This document shows, piece by piece, positions 16,414-25,304 of a stretch of DNA of 64,000 nucleotides. Each line of letters opens with the position of its first letter. Position 1 is the stretch's first letter. Location of the stretch: NCBI GenBank assembly GCA_026391005.1, contig JAPLEV010000051.1, forward strand, positions 144,608 to 208,607, written 5' to 3'. The translations under genes were made by a program, and so were the position numbers. The notes under the pieces were generated by a model. It worked only from the letters and a program-made list of their open reading frames with translations, was not told where the DNA came from and did no database searches. Origin of the DNA: Flavobacteriia bacterium. GTDB lineage: Bacteria; Bacteroidota; Bacteroidia; Flavobacteriales_D; Crocinitomicaceae.

Positions 16414-16421
16414 CAAATTTA
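16414..16421 (-). promoter_or_regulatory. -7 box of CotH gene
   Basis: Minus strand reads TAAATTTG, an exact TAnnTTTG match about 54 bases before the start. Confidence 0.45.
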
Positions 16422-16578
16422 CAAAAACAATCGAATTAGTTAATAATAATTTAACATTGGGCAATTTTTGCCAATAATAAAAAGCCGTGAAGCAACTTTT
16501 AATGGTTAAATTTAGATATTGACACGGTTTTTGTGAATAATTGTCGGCTCATAAAAGTTTATGATCAAAATATACATT

Positions 16579-16586
16579 TACATTTG
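16579..16586 (+). promoter_or_regulatory. -7 box of GH3 gene
   Basis: TACATTTG is an exact match. Transcription should start near 16592, which places the ATG at 16602 or 16605 and excludes the farther upstream ATG at 16533. Confidence 0.55.
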
Positions 16587-16601
16587 AAACCAAACAAAAA
16601 C

Positions 16602-17735
16602 ATGATGAAACTATTCCTTGTTCCTATTCTTTCGCTAATCTTTATCTACGGATGTGCGCAGGCACCAGTAAAAGAAAAAAGAGAGCAAGCTAAAACAAGC
16701 TATAATTTTGAATTAAAAGATTATTTATCCGATAATGAATCCCTAAATGCGGAAGTAACTCGAATCTTTAACACACTAGACGATACTTCTATTGTTGCGC
16801 AATTAATTATGCCGGCGGTAGGGAAATATGGACAAACAAGAGCAACGATTGAAAAGCATATTTCACAAAGAATTATAGGTGGAGTGCTAATGTTAAATGG
16901 AAGTAAGGAAGAGTTCACCGCAATGATTAAAGATTTTGAAGCCACCAATAAACAACTTGGTGCCTTGCCTTTCTTATACAGTGCAGATGCAGAACCAAGT
17001 TTAGTGAATCGAAAGATTAGTGGATCCACGCCTGTAAAGAAGGCAGCCGAAATTATGTCTCTTGAAGAAGTTATTGCTACCACACTTTCAATAGCTAAAG
17101 ACCTAAATGAAATAGGCATTAATTATAACTTTTCGCCTGTTGTGGATGTAGCCGGAAACGCAACTGTTGGTTATCGAGGTTTTGGTTCTAAACCCGACCA
17201 ACTTATCCCTTGGTCTTGGGCCTTCATTGAAAATACCCAAAAACAAAATATAATAGCTACTGCCAAACATTTTCCAGGCCATGGTTTGGTGAGTGGAGAT
17301 ACGCATCTTTCGCTGCAAAGTATAGATGGCGAATTGAAAGAAATAAAAAACTATCCTGCGTTAATTAGCAGCGGAGTTCTTTCTATTATGGTCGCACACA
17401 TTGCCGTTGTAAACAATGAAAAATATAATACCAACGGGCTACCTGCTACTTGTTCCGATAAAATCGTGAACCAACTCTTGAAAAAAGAGCTTGGATTCAA
17501 GGGTTTAATTGTGACAGATGCTATGAATATGGGCGGCGTAGTAAATGTGCCTCAAAGTGCGAGTAAATCAATCTCAGCTGGTTGCGATATTATTTTAATG
17601 CCGGTAGATGCTGCTAAGACACATAAGGAAATCTTGGAGTTATATAGAAAAGATAAGGCTTTCAAAATGCGAGTGGATGAATCAGCGAAGAAAGTAATAA
17701 GAATGAAAATTGCCTTGGGACTAATTTCTAATTGA
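16602..17735 (+). CDS. Glycoside hydrolase family 3 lipoprotein (beta-N-acetylhexosaminidase-like)
   Basis: 377 aa from 16602 (ATGATG; 16605 is equally possible). The lipoprotein signal is MMKLFLVPILSLIFIYGCAQ, with the lipidated cysteine at residue 18. The GH3 domain is visible from the NFSPVVDVAGN segment, the KHFPGHG motif followed by DTHLSL, and VTDAMNMGG containing the catalytic nucleophile aspartate. This set fits NagZ-like enzymes that remove N-acetylglucosamine from peptidoglycan or glycans. It is outward-facing rather than cytoplasmic, unlike E. coli NagZ. The 3' end overlaps rimM by eight bases (convergent). Confidence 0.85.
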   Translation: MMKLFLVPILSLIFIYGCAQAPVKEKREQAKTSYNFELKDYLSDNESLNAEVTRIFNTLDDTSIVAQLIMPAVGKYGQTRATIEKHISQRIIGGVLMLNGSKEEFTAMIKDFEATNKQLGALPFLYSADAEPSLVNRKISGSTPVKKAAEIMSLEEVIATTLSIAKDLNEIGINYNFSPVVDVAGNATVGYRGFGSKPDQLIPWSWAFIENTQKQNIIATAKHFPGHGLVSGDTHLSLQSIDGELKEIKNYPALISSGVLSIMVAHIAVVNNEKYNTNGLPATCSDKIVNQLLKKELGFKGLIVTDAMNMGGVVNVPQSASKSISAGCDIILMPVDAAKTHKEILELYRKDKAFKMRVDESAKKVIRMKIALGLISN

Positions 17736-18255
17736 TATACAAATCAATAAGACCTTCTGGCGCATTTATTTCAAGTATGCTATCTGTTCTTCTTACCCGA
17801 TGAATTAATCCATCAAATATTGGAATCAAAATTTCAAGGCCATTAAAATCAATTTTTAATAAGGGGTTAGCGGCATGGTCGATTACCTCGATGATTACGC
17901 CTATGTTTCCTTTTTTCATGTCTACGACTTGAAATCCAATGACCTCATGATCATAAAATGAATCCTCACCTAAATCCGGTAATGACGTTTCCGGAATATA
18001 AATATTCTTTTTCAAGAGTCTTTTAGCTGCGGCCTCATCGTCCACACCCTTAAATTTAACGGTAATAAATCCTTTGTTTTTTAACTTAACGTGCTCAATA
18101 AAAAAAGGAGTTAAACAGGAATCAATATCAATAACGAACATTGGGCTATCGATGTATTCACTCGAATCAGTTACGTCTAAAAACAAAGAGACCTCACCTT
18201 TAAATCCGTGAAGTCTCGCTACTTGTCCTATATAAATACAATCGTCTTTTTGCAT
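17728..18255 (-). CDS. rimM: 16S rRNA processing / 30S maturation factor RimM
   Basis: 175 aa, the typical RimM length. The N-terminal barrel starts IGQVARLHGFKGEVSLFLD. The PRC-barrel-like C-terminal half contains SFYDHEVIGFQVVD and LIPIFDGLIHRV. RimM assists assembly of the 30S head by binding S19. It lies three bases downstream of rpsP in the same direction, the classic rpsP-rimM operon order, although trmD and rplS do not follow here. Confidence 0.93.
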   Translation of the reverse strand: MQKDDCIYIGQVARLHGFKGEVSLFLDVTDSSEYIDSPMFVIDIDSCLTPFFIEHVKLKNKGFITVKFKGVDDEAAAKRLLKKNIYIPETSLPDLGEDSFYDHEVIGFQVVDMKKGNIGVIIEVIDHAANPLLKIDFNGLEILIPIFDGLIHRVRRTDSILEINAPEGLIDLYIN

Positions 18256-18258
18256 ATT

Positions 18259-19065
18259 TTATTCAGCGGCAGGTGCTTCTTCGGCACTTGAATCTTCCAC
18301 TGCTGGTGCTTCTTCAGTTGCTGGTGCTTCTTCTGCAACCGCTTCTTCTGCAACCGCTTCTTCTACAATAGTTTTGATATCCTCTTCTGAAAGATCGTCT
18401 AACATAGAATTCATCACTTCTGAAAGTGCGTGGTCTTCATCCCACTCTTCTTCAACTGCTTCTTCAGCAACTGCTTCTTCAGCAACCACTTCTTCAGCAA
18501 CCGCTTCTTCTGAAACTACTTCTTCAGTAACCGCTTCTTCTGAAACTGCTTCTTCAGCAACCGCTTCTTCTGAAACTGCTTCTTCTGAAACTGCTTCCTC
18601 TTCAATAGCTGTATTCTTAGCTTCTATCATAGCCGCTTTAGCAATATTTGCTTCTACTTCGGCCTTCATTCTATCCGCCTTATCTTTACTTGCTGACTTA
18701 GAAAGCGAATCTTTTTTACCTTCAATCTTTCCGTCTTTTTCTTGAAGCCATTGGGTAAATTTCGCTTCTGCTTGCTCCAATGTTAAAGCACCTTTTGCTA
18801 CTCCTTTTAATAAATGGTTCTTATGAAGAACGCCTTTATAGGATAAAATAGCGCGAGCCGTTTCAGACATTTCAGCTCCTTTTTGAACCCATGCTAATGT
18901 GTTATCGAAATTAATATCGATCACAGCAGGATTGGCTACTGGATTATACGTTCCTAATTTCTCAATGAATTTACCATCTCTTTTCGCTCTGCTATCTGCT
19001 GCTACTAAGTGAAAAAAAGCTTTTCCTTTTTTTCCGTGACGTTGAAGTCTAATTCGTGTTGCCAT
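18259..19065 (-). CDS. rpsP: Ribosomal protein bS16 with long acidic repeat tail
   Basis: 268 aa against about 80-180 in most bacteria. Residues 1-80 form the S16 domain (RIRLQRHGKKGKAFFHLVAA, then RDGKFIEKLGTYNP). Residues 80-145 are a lysine- and alanine-rich extension. From about residue 150 the tail is made of acidic pentads (EEAVA, EEAVS, EEVVA), ten in tandem, interrupted by a mixed segment (DEDHALSEVMNSMLDDLS), then more EEAVA/EEAPA. Extended S16 tails occur in Bacteroidota, but the length here is large. The tail is encoded by a 15-bp tandem repeat prone to slippage. Operon with rimM. Confidence 0.93.
   Translation of the reverse strand: MATRIRLQRHGKKGKAFFHLVAADSRAKRDGKFIEKLGTYNPVANPAVIDINFDNTLAWVQKGAEMSETARAILSYKGVLHKNHLLKGVAKGALTLEQAEAKFTQWLQEKDGKIEGKKDSLSKSASKDKADRMKAEVEANIAKAAMIEAKNTAIEEEAVSEEAVSEEAVAEEAVSEEAVTEEVVSEEAVAEEVVAEEAVAEEAVEEEWDEDHALSEVMNSMLDDLSEEDIKTIVEEAVAEEAVAEEAPATEEAPAVEDSSAEEAPAAE
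18262..18618 (-). repeat. Tandem 15-bp coding repeat in rpsP tail
   Basis: On the plus strand the unit is variants of gcttcttcagcaacc, repeated with small changes, most regularly between about 18455 and 18600. It encodes the Glu-Glu-Ala-Val-x pentads. Copy number may vary between strains through slippage; this is inferred from the repeat structure. Confidence 0.8.
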
Positions 19066-19080
19066 ATTTTTTTTTACAAT

Positions 19081-19098
19081 TTGAGGTTCGAAACCTCG
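19081..19098 (-). promoter_or_regulatory. Hairpin in rpsP leader
   Basis: GAGGTT-TCG-AACCTC on the mRNA forms a six-base-pair stem about 18 bases before the rpsP ATG. It could be a protein-binding or stability element. No family is recognised. Confidence 0.35.
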
Positions 19099-19121
19099 GT
19101 TTATAATTTATTTTAAGGGTG

Positions 19122-19129
19122 CAAAGATA
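19122..19129 (-). promoter_or_regulatory. -7 box of rpsP-rimM operon
   Basis: Minus strand reads TATCTTTG, an exact TAnnTTTG match, about 57 bases before the rpsP start. Confidence 0.6.
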
Positions 19130-19181
19130 GGCTATTTATTTTGTGTTTTAATACATTGAGGCCTATTTTTAAGAAAAATAG

Positions 19182-21590
19182 TTAATTGCGATCTAATTTA
19201 CAGGTGTATTGTATCATAAGGCATCGAGGCTGTTCTATTTTCAAGGGCCGCAAAGAGTAGCTGCGATTAAATACATTACTAGCGATAACTGCAACTTTGT
19301 GCGAAGGGCTAAAGGCATACGAAAGGCGTGTATCAAAAATCCAATTACCAAAGCGATGTGCATTAAAATAGTCCATGTAACGAATGTTTTGCTTATCACC
19401 TCCAGAATTGGCGGTAGTTTCCTCAAAATCCTTAATAATAGCATCCATATTCACAATCTTACTAAAATATTTAGCACTCACACCAAGCGAAAATTTAGAA
19501 AAAACTGTTGCTTCAGCATCAAATTTAAGATTATGTAAAAATCGGTATTTTAATATTTGACTTGCCGAATCCATGGATGTTGTATTGTAGCTATATTGAC
19601 GATTTATATCATCAACAGCATAAACATAATCAGGATTGAGCGTCTTTGGAACAATGTAATTGTAGCCTGTCAAAAAAGTGAGTTCGAAATTTTTTGAAAA
19701 CTTCGTTGTACCAACAAATGAAATGTCTAATCCAATAACACGAGAAGCTCCTGTATTTAGAAATTTGAATCCTGCAAATGATGCTGGTGCATTAGCGACA
19801 TCCCAAATGCCAAACATATATTCAATCGTATTTTGATATTCCTGCCAAAAAGCTGCGGCATCTAAATACGCCAACATTTTTCCCAACTTTATGCCCTGCT
19901 TGAAACCGACTTCAGCATTCCAACTACTTTCGGGTAACAAATCTGGGTTTGGAAAAACCCCGAAATTACCAACACCTGTTTTAATAAATCGCTCGGTGAT
20001 GGTTGGAAATCGGTATCCCTGTCCAAACGAAGCCCTAAGATATGATTCTTGATAAATTTTAAGGTTGGCACCCGCTCTAAAAATTGGCTTAAAAGCCGTT
20101 ACATTATTATTGAGCTGAAAATATTCTAAACGAGCACCTGCGGAAAGGGTCAGAAGTTTCTCAATCTTATGTTCAATCTGGGTGTAGGCCGATAAATTTA
20201 ATAATTGGTTATTTGGCGATCCAGAACCCACATAAATGTTAGCGAACGAATTGGTAAAAGTTGAGGTGATTCCTCCTATGAAATCGATGCCTTTTAATTG
20301 CGCATACGACTTTTGAAACATATAATCAGCGTAGTAGGTAGTGGCTGAGTTGGATTGATTGGCCGTGCGCTTATTGTCAGCATGTAAAATTCGTGTTCTT
20401 AAATAATGGCGACCATCGGTTTCGGTTAGAAATTGCACAAATGGATCAAGGTTAAAAATAAATTGATCTTGTAAAAATACTGCCCCAGGATATGCTCTGT
20501 ACAGGCCGGACGAATCATCTAACCAAGCAAATGACATATTACTTCTCGCCACCATGACATTCCCATTGACACCATAATTCAATCCTTTGATTTTCTTGGA
20601 ACGATACCTCAAATTAAAATTCAAACGTGCGCGTTGAGAAGCCATTTGTTTATCCGTAAAATTAGAAATGGTATCAATGACATATTGCCCAGGTTTTGGA
20701 GCTCCAATGTACCCATGATCATAATTTACATTAGCTCCCAAAACAACGTCTAGGTTTCCTTTTTTTTCGGAGTGCAAAACATTAACACCTGAAATTAATG
20801 GAATACTTGAACCCGACCACCAAGTAGCACCTTCAATAGATGGATTTGAATAAAATCCCGAATATAAATTAACCTTCGTTAACGGTTTATCTTTAGGATA
20901 AGCAGTACGAATATGAATTGAACCGGACAAAGCAGAACTTCCCGATAATACAGATGCAGCGCATTTAATTACCTCAATCTGACTAATATTCTCTACGGGA
21001 ATAAATCCCCACTCAGGTCTTCCCGCATCACCTGAAAGCATCGGCATATCATCAACCATAACAGCGACCTTCGAACCAACACCAAAAGTAAAGCCACTCC
21101 CCCCTCTGATTTGAGGTTCACCATCCAAAATATTTAACCCTGGCGTTTGGTCTAATGCCGTTTCAATACTTCGTGTATTTTTATTTTCTATTAGTTCAGG
21201 CTTAAGAACAATCATAGTAACTGTCTGTTCTTCAAGTGGCTTGTCGAATTTACCAACACTTACCTTAATCTGCTCGAATTCCAAGACAAATGGTTGTAAA
21301 ACTATATTATAGTCGAGCGTTTTGCCCTCGACAATAAAATGAGAAGATGTGTCTGATTTCATACCAGAATAGCGACATACTATTCTTACTTGACCAGCAG
21401 GAAGGCTTAAACTATATTTCCCTTTCTCATTGGTTACCGAACCAATGGTGACATCGGTCTTGAAAAGAACCGATGCACCAAAAATTACATTTCCTTTACT
21501 ATCCGAAACGAAACCTTGTAACGTTCCATTTTGAGTGAAACATACAAAGACATTTAGGAAAGAAATTAATATAGCTAATCTAAAAACCAT
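19182..21590 (-). CDS. TonB-dependent outer-membrane receptor
   Basis: 802 aa. A signal peptide is followed by a carboxypeptidase-regulatory-like domain (residues about 23-105, starting GTLQGFVSDSKGN), then a plug domain (ETALDQTPGLNILDG, QIRGGSGF, ISQIEVIKCAASVLSGSSA) and a barrel of about 570 residues rich in aromatic strands. The substrate cannot be told from sequence. It lies seven bases downstream of the T9SS/PCMD-like gene, so the two are probably one transcript. No SusD-like partner is adjacent, which argues against a classical Sus pair. Confidence 0.9.
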   Translation of the reverse strand: MVFRLAILISFLNVFVCFTQNGTLQGFVSDSKGNVIFGASVLFKTDVTIGSVTNEKGKYSLSLPAGQVRIVCRYSGMKSDTSSHFIVEGKTLDYNIVLQPFVLEFEQIKVSVGKFDKPLEEQTVTMIVLKPELIENKNTRSIETALDQTPGLNILDGEPQIRGGSGFTFGVGSKVAVMVDDMPMLSGDAGRPEWGFIPVENISQIEVIKCAASVLSGSSALSGSIHIRTAYPKDKPLTKVNLYSGFYSNPSIEGATWWSGSSIPLISGVNVLHSEKKGNLDVVLGANVNYDHGYIGAPKPGQYVIDTISNFTDKQMASQRARLNFNLRYRSKKIKGLNYGVNGNVMVARSNMSFAWLDDSSGLYRAYPGAVFLQDQFIFNLDPFVQFLTETDGRHYLRTRILHADNKRTANQSNSATTYYADYMFQKSYAQLKGIDFIGGITSTFTNSFANIYVGSGSPNNQLLNLSAYTQIEHKIEKLLTLSAGARLEYFQLNNNVTAFKPIFRAGANLKIYQESYLRASFGQGYRFPTITERFIKTGVGNFGVFPNPDLLPESSWNAEVGFKQGIKLGKMLAYLDAAAFWQEYQNTIEYMFGIWDVANAPASFAGFKFLNTGASRVIGLDISFVGTTKFSKNFELTFLTGYNYIVPKTLNPDYVYAVDDINRQYSYNTTSMDSASQILKYRFLHNLKFDAEATVFSKFSLGVSAKYFSKIVNMDAIIKDFEETTANSGGDKQNIRYMDYFNAHRFGNWIFDTRLSYAFSPSHKVAVIASNVFNRSYSLRPLKIEQPRCLMIQYTCKLDRN

Positions 21591-21597
21591 TATTGAA

Positions 21598-22551
21598 CTA
21601 GTCTACTATAAATTTAATAGTTCCTGATTTTCCTGATCCTAATTGATATTTAGCGAAATGAACACCTGACTGAAGTTTAACTTTCGTATATTCAGTCATT
21701 TCGCCTTTAAATTCTTGAACTCCTGTAGCGTTAAAAATTAAAAGATTTCCATTAATAGTTTCATTGGAGAAAAAATGAATTCCAGAAATATCAGAATAAT
21801 TAGCCCTTATATCAGACAATTGATTTTCATTCAAGTTAGCACCGCTGTTATAAATTAACGAAACATCATCAATTAACACCTCATCATTGGCAGCACCTCC
21901 TCCAGGTGTTGAGTTAGTTGCAAAAGTTACGAGAATAAAAGCGGGCGTTGTTGCAGGTCCACTATAAACAAAAGGAACACTTTTTCTAACCCAAGCCCCT
22001 CCCGTTTGAGGGTAATTTAATTGAGCACTCGCTACAACGTGCGGAGCAGTAGTTGCATCTTCCGGATCTCTCGCGTCAAAGGCATCGTGAATTAATGCTT
22101 TCATTCTTGCTTCTTGAGTTCCACCACCTGCTTGCGTATACTTTACCCAAAAAACGATAGAATCAGGAGCACCTGTACAAGTCTCAGAAAAGTTTGCATC
22201 AGCGGTGGAAGAATAGTTATAGTTTGCTGCGTTTGCAGGCGTTGTACTCCCCATGTTGATTCGACCGCAGGTCATAGTTCCGTTGGCAACAATTCCTAGT
22301 ACACTGGTAGACCATATACGAGCGCTATACATTCCTGAAGCACCTGCACGGACATTTGCAGATCGCTCTATTTGCTTATTCGCAAATCCAGCGAAATTTC
22401 CTGATCCTGTTTTGAAACTATTCCAGTTTACTGGTTCTTCAGTTGGAGCAGCAACATTTTCCCATTGCTCCAAATCACCATTGCCAATTTGCTGGCTAAA
22501 AAGTGGCGCAAAAAAGATAGAAAAAGAAAAGAAAGTAACTATTTTTAGCAT
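21598..22551 (-). CDS. Secreted protein with PCMD-like domain and C-terminal sorting domain
   Basis: 317 aa. A signal peptide (residues about 1-20, ending LFSQQ) is followed by NGDLEQWEN and a jelly-roll-like region with PDSIVFWVKYT and NDEVLIDDVSLIYN. These resemble the putative carbohydrate-metabolism (PCMD) and related carbohydrate-binding domains. The end (FFSNETINGNLLIFNATG to the final FIVD) looks like a short T9SS-type domain, so surface export is likely. It precedes the TonB-dependent receptor on the same strand and may deliver or bind its ligand; this is inference. Confidence 0.65.
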   Translation of the reverse strand: MLKIVTFFSFSIFFAPLFSQQIGNGDLEQWENVAAPTEEPVNWNSFKTGSGNFAGFANKQIERSANVRAGASGMYSARIWSTSVLGIVANGTMTCGRINMGSTTPANAANYNYSSTADANFSETCTGAPDSIVFWVKYTQAGGGTQEARMKALIHDAFDARDPEDATTAPHVVASAQLNYPQTGGAWVRKSVPFVYSGPATTPAFILVTFATNSTPGGGAANDEVLIDDVSLIYNSGANLNENQLSDIRANYSDISGIHFFSNETINGNLLIFNATGVQEFKGEMTEYTKVKLQSGVHFAKYQLGSGKSGTIKFIVD

Positions 22552-22574
22552 AATATTGAGTTTAAGATTAGTAA

Positions 22575-22582
22575 CAAATATA
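22575..22582 (-). promoter_or_regulatory. -7 box of PCMD-TonB receptor operon
   Basis: Minus strand reads TATATTTG, an exact match 24 bases before the start at 22551. Confidence 0.55.
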
Positions 22583-22638
22583 GCAAAAAAAATAATTGCT
22601 TAACATAAATTAATTATGGGCTTAATTTTTCTTATCAG

Positions 22639-22646
22639 TACATTTG
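22639..22646 (+). promoter_or_regulatory. -7 box of queE operon
   Basis: TACATTTG is an exact match 19 bases before the ATG at 22665. Confidence 0.55.
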
Positions 22647-22664
22647 TAGTAATAGTTGATTAAT

Positions 22665-23273
22665 ATGCAAGACGTAATAAATTATCCAATAATGGAACAC
22701 TTTTTCACCATTCAAGGGGAAGGTAAGTATTCCGGTAAAGCCGCCTATTTTATTCGAATAGCAGGTTGCGATGTTGGCTGTGTTTGGTGCGATGTCAAAG
22801 AAAGTTGGGATAAAGAGCAGCACATAACAATGACCACCAATGAAATCATTGAAAAAGTTACTGAAAGCAAAACAAATTTTGTTGTCATTACTGGAGGTGA
22901 ACCTGCCATGTATGACTTACGTCCTTTGGTTGATCAATTGAAATCGTTGGGGATAATGGTCGCCATTGAAACCTCTGGTTGCTACCCATTAAAAGGGGAA
23001 GTTGATTGGTATTGTTTTTCACCAAAAAAATTCAAGGCTCCCTGCGATGAATCCTACATAAAGGCAAATGAGCTAAAAGTAATTGTAAGTCACCCATCTG
23101 ATTTAGAATGGGCGACTACACATGCCTTAAAAGTATCAACTAACTGCCAATTATACCTTCAGCCTGAATGGTCAAAAGCCGAAAAATTATTACCTTTAAT
23201 TATTGATTTTGTAAAAAGTAACCAGCTGTGGAAAATTTCGTTACAGACACACAAATTTATGAACATACCATAA
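22665..23273 (+). CDS. queE: 7-carboxy-7-deazaguanine synthase
   Basis: 202 aa from the ATG at 22665; a TTG three codons upstream is less likely. It is a radical-SAM enzyme that converts 6-carboxytetrahydropterin to 7-carboxy-7-deazaguanine in queuosine biosynthesis. Motifs are HFFTIQGEGKYSG, the cluster-binding CDVGCVWC (CX3CX2C), VVITGGEPAM and AIETSGCYP. The C-terminal LYLQPEW is typical. Cytoplasmic. It is first of a run of four plus-strand genes (queE, PorE-like, UbiA-like, maf) with short gaps. Confidence 0.93.
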   Translation: MQDVINYPIMEHFFTIQGEGKYSGKAAYFIRIAGCDVGCVWCDVKESWDKEQHITMTTNEIIEKVTESKTNFVVITGGEPAMYDLRPLVDQLKSLGIMVAIETSGCYPLKGEVDWYCFSPKKFKAPCDESYIKANELKVIVSHPSDLEWATTHALKVSTNCQLYLQPEWSKAEKLLPLIIDFVKSNQLWKISLQTHKFMNIP

Positions 23274-23282
23274 CAAATACCC

Positions 23283-25304
23283 ATGCCTAAATTTCTACTT
23301 GTTTTTTTCTCACTTGTTTTTTTAAATTTTTCGTTTTATTCTCAATTTAGGTATTCTACGAAAAGTAAAAAAGCTATAAAACTTCTAGAAGCTGCTCAAA
23401 AAGCACCCGGAGAAAGCTTGGATCCAAAAACTAGAGGTCCTAATTATAGAGAAGGTATTTTACTTTTAGAGCAGTCGTTAAAAAAAGATCCAAATTTTTG
23501 GGAAGCGCATATACTTTCAGCTCAATTTAATGAAAATTTAAATTTATATCCCCAAGCCATTTTTCATTACGAAAGTGCCTTACAAATAAATCCTGAGCAT
23601 TCTCGCTATGGATCAACACACTATTATTTATCGGCACTTTACCTAGCCGAAGGAAATTATGAAAAAGCAATAAAGTATGCAGAAATACTGATGAGAAACA
23701 CCAATGCAAGCGATGAGTTTTTAAAAAATGCCAGAGAAATTAAAGAGAATGCAAGCTTTGCTATTAATGCCCTTAAAAATCCTAAAAGTTTTAATCCTAT
23801 TAATGCAGGGAGTGGCATAAATACAGCTGACCCTGAATATTATCCGACCATAACAGTAGATGGAAAAACCTTGTTATTCACCAGAAGAATTGCTGATAAA
23901 CGGATCAAAGTATACCAAGAACAAGAAGATTTTTTCATCTCTAACTTAGATAAAGATACGAATTGGCAAACAGCAATGCCAATGGCGGCCAATGTCAATA
24001 CAACAAACAATGAGGGTGCCCCAACCATTTCTGCTGATGGAAAAAGCTTAATTTTTGTCGCGTGCTCTGATGAAACAGGAACCTATTACGGTGAAAATAG
24101 AAGTGGTAAAGGAAGTTGCGATTTATTTTATACCAAGAAATTAGGGACTAAATGGATGAATCCGATTAATATACCTGGTGGCGTGAATTCTTCTCATTGG
24201 GAATCCCAACCATCCCTTTCTGCTGATGGTCAAACACTCTATTTTGTAAGGAGTTTACGAGGGAGAAATACGAATGGAAATAGCGATATCTATGTCTCTC
24301 GTTTACAAAGCGATGGCAATTGGGGGAACGCTTTACGCTTATCAGATGTAATAAATACGACGTTTGCAGAGGAATCCGTTTGCATACATCCCGATGGAAA
24401 AACATTATACTTTGCATCCCGAGGTCATATTGGAATGGGTGGATCGGACCTATTTGTCAGTAAAATGGATGCAAACGGAAACTGGGGTAAACCAATAAAT
24501 TTAGGATATCCTATTAACACGAAGTTTGATGAAAATTCATTACTTGTTTCCCCAACCGGTGACATAGCATTTTTTGCATCCGATAGAACGGGGGGATATG
24601 GAGATTTGGATATTTACTACTTTGAATTGCCCTTGGAATTCCGCCCCACTAAAACATTATATTTTGACGGTAACGTATTTGATCAATTGACAAAAGCACC
24701 TTTGGCAGGTCACTTCCAACTAACAGATATTGAAAGCGCAGAAATTATTGTAATTTCTGATGCAGATAAAATTGATGGCTCGTTTATGGTTGCATTGCCC
24801 ATTAATAAGGAATATGCTATTCAAGTAACGAATGCTGGATATGTTCCCTATTCACTTAATTTTAACTTAAAAATACCCGATGGTTCAGATCACTATCATT
24901 TGGATATTCCAATGAATCCGTTAACAAGTAGCACCGATAATGTTCTCACAAATGTCTTCTTTGATTTAGGTAAATCAAGTTTAAGAAAAGAATCTGCAAT
25001 CGAATTAAAAAACTTAGCTACTTTTTTAACACGCAACCCAACGATAAAAATAGAATTAGGAGGACATACCGATTCACGAGGAAAGGAAGATGATAACCTA
25101 TTATTATCAAGCGAAAGGGCAAAAACGGTTTACAATTATTTAATCACCAATGGAGGTATTTCTGCATCAAGATTAAGTTTTAAAGGATATGGAAAGTCGC
25201 AACCGATTTATAGTGATAGCGCAATAGAGGCGATGAAAACAAATGAGGAAAAAGAAATAGCGCATCAAAAAAATAGGAGAACAGTTTATAAAATCATTAA
25301 CTAG
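23283..25304 (+). CDS. PorE-like TPR / beta-propeller / OmpA-family protein
   Basis: 673 aa. The signal peptide (residues about 1-20, FLNFSFYSQ) has no lipobox cysteine. TPR repeats lie at about 45-145, PD40/WD40-type propeller repeats at about 180-450 (ADPEYYPTITVDGKTLLFTR, then ISADGKSLIFVA and similar), and a carboxypeptidase-regulatory-like fold at about 455-545 (LYFDGNVFDQLTKAPLAGHF). An OmpA-like peptidoglycan-binding domain occupies about 550-673 (IELGGHTDSRG). This order is that of PorE of the type IX secretion system, and several such paralogues usually exist per genome. It probably anchors to peptidoglycan at the outer membrane. Confidence 0.85.
   Translation: MPKFLLVFFSLVFLNFSFYSQFRYSTKSKKAIKLLEAAQKAPGESLDPKTRGPNYREGILLLEQSLKKDPNFWEAHILSAQFNENLNLYPQAIFHYESALQINPEHSRYGSTHYYLSALYLAEGNYEKAIKYAEILMRNTNASDEFLKNAREIKENASFAINALKNPKSFNPINAGSGINTADPEYYPTITVDGKTLLFTRRIADKRIKVYQEQEDFFISNLDKDTNWQTAMPMAANVNTTNNEGAPTISADGKSLIFVACSDETGTYYGENRSGKGSCDLFYTKKLGTKWMNPINIPGGVNSSHWESQPSLSADGQTLYFVRSLRGRNTNGNSDIYVSRLQSDGNWGNALRLSDVINTTFAEESVCIHPDGKTLYFASRGHIGMGGSDLFVSKMDANGNWGKPINLGYPINTKFDENSLLVSPTGDIAFFASDRTGGYGDLDIYYFELPLEFRPTKTLYFDGNVFDQLTKAPLAGHFQLTDIESAEIIVISDADKIDGSFMVALPINKEYAIQVTNAGYVPYSLNFNLKIPDGSDHYHLDIPMNPLTSSTDNVLTNVFFDLGKSSLRKESAIELKNLATFLTRNPTIKIELGGHTDSRGKEDDNLLLSSERAKTVYNYLITNGGISASRLSFKGYGKSQPIYSDSAIEAMKTNEEKEIAHQKNRRTVYKIIN

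Noticed and set aside
18430..18610. Possible CRISPR array in the regular 15-bp repeat region
   Set aside because: The repeats are adjacent with no spacers and stay in frame with rpsP, so it is a coding minisatellite; no cas genes are in the window.
18374..18745. 123-aa plus-strand serine/alanine-rich ORF opposite rpsP
   Set aside because: Shadow of the 15-bp repeat in the other strand; S16 on the minus strand explains the sequence.
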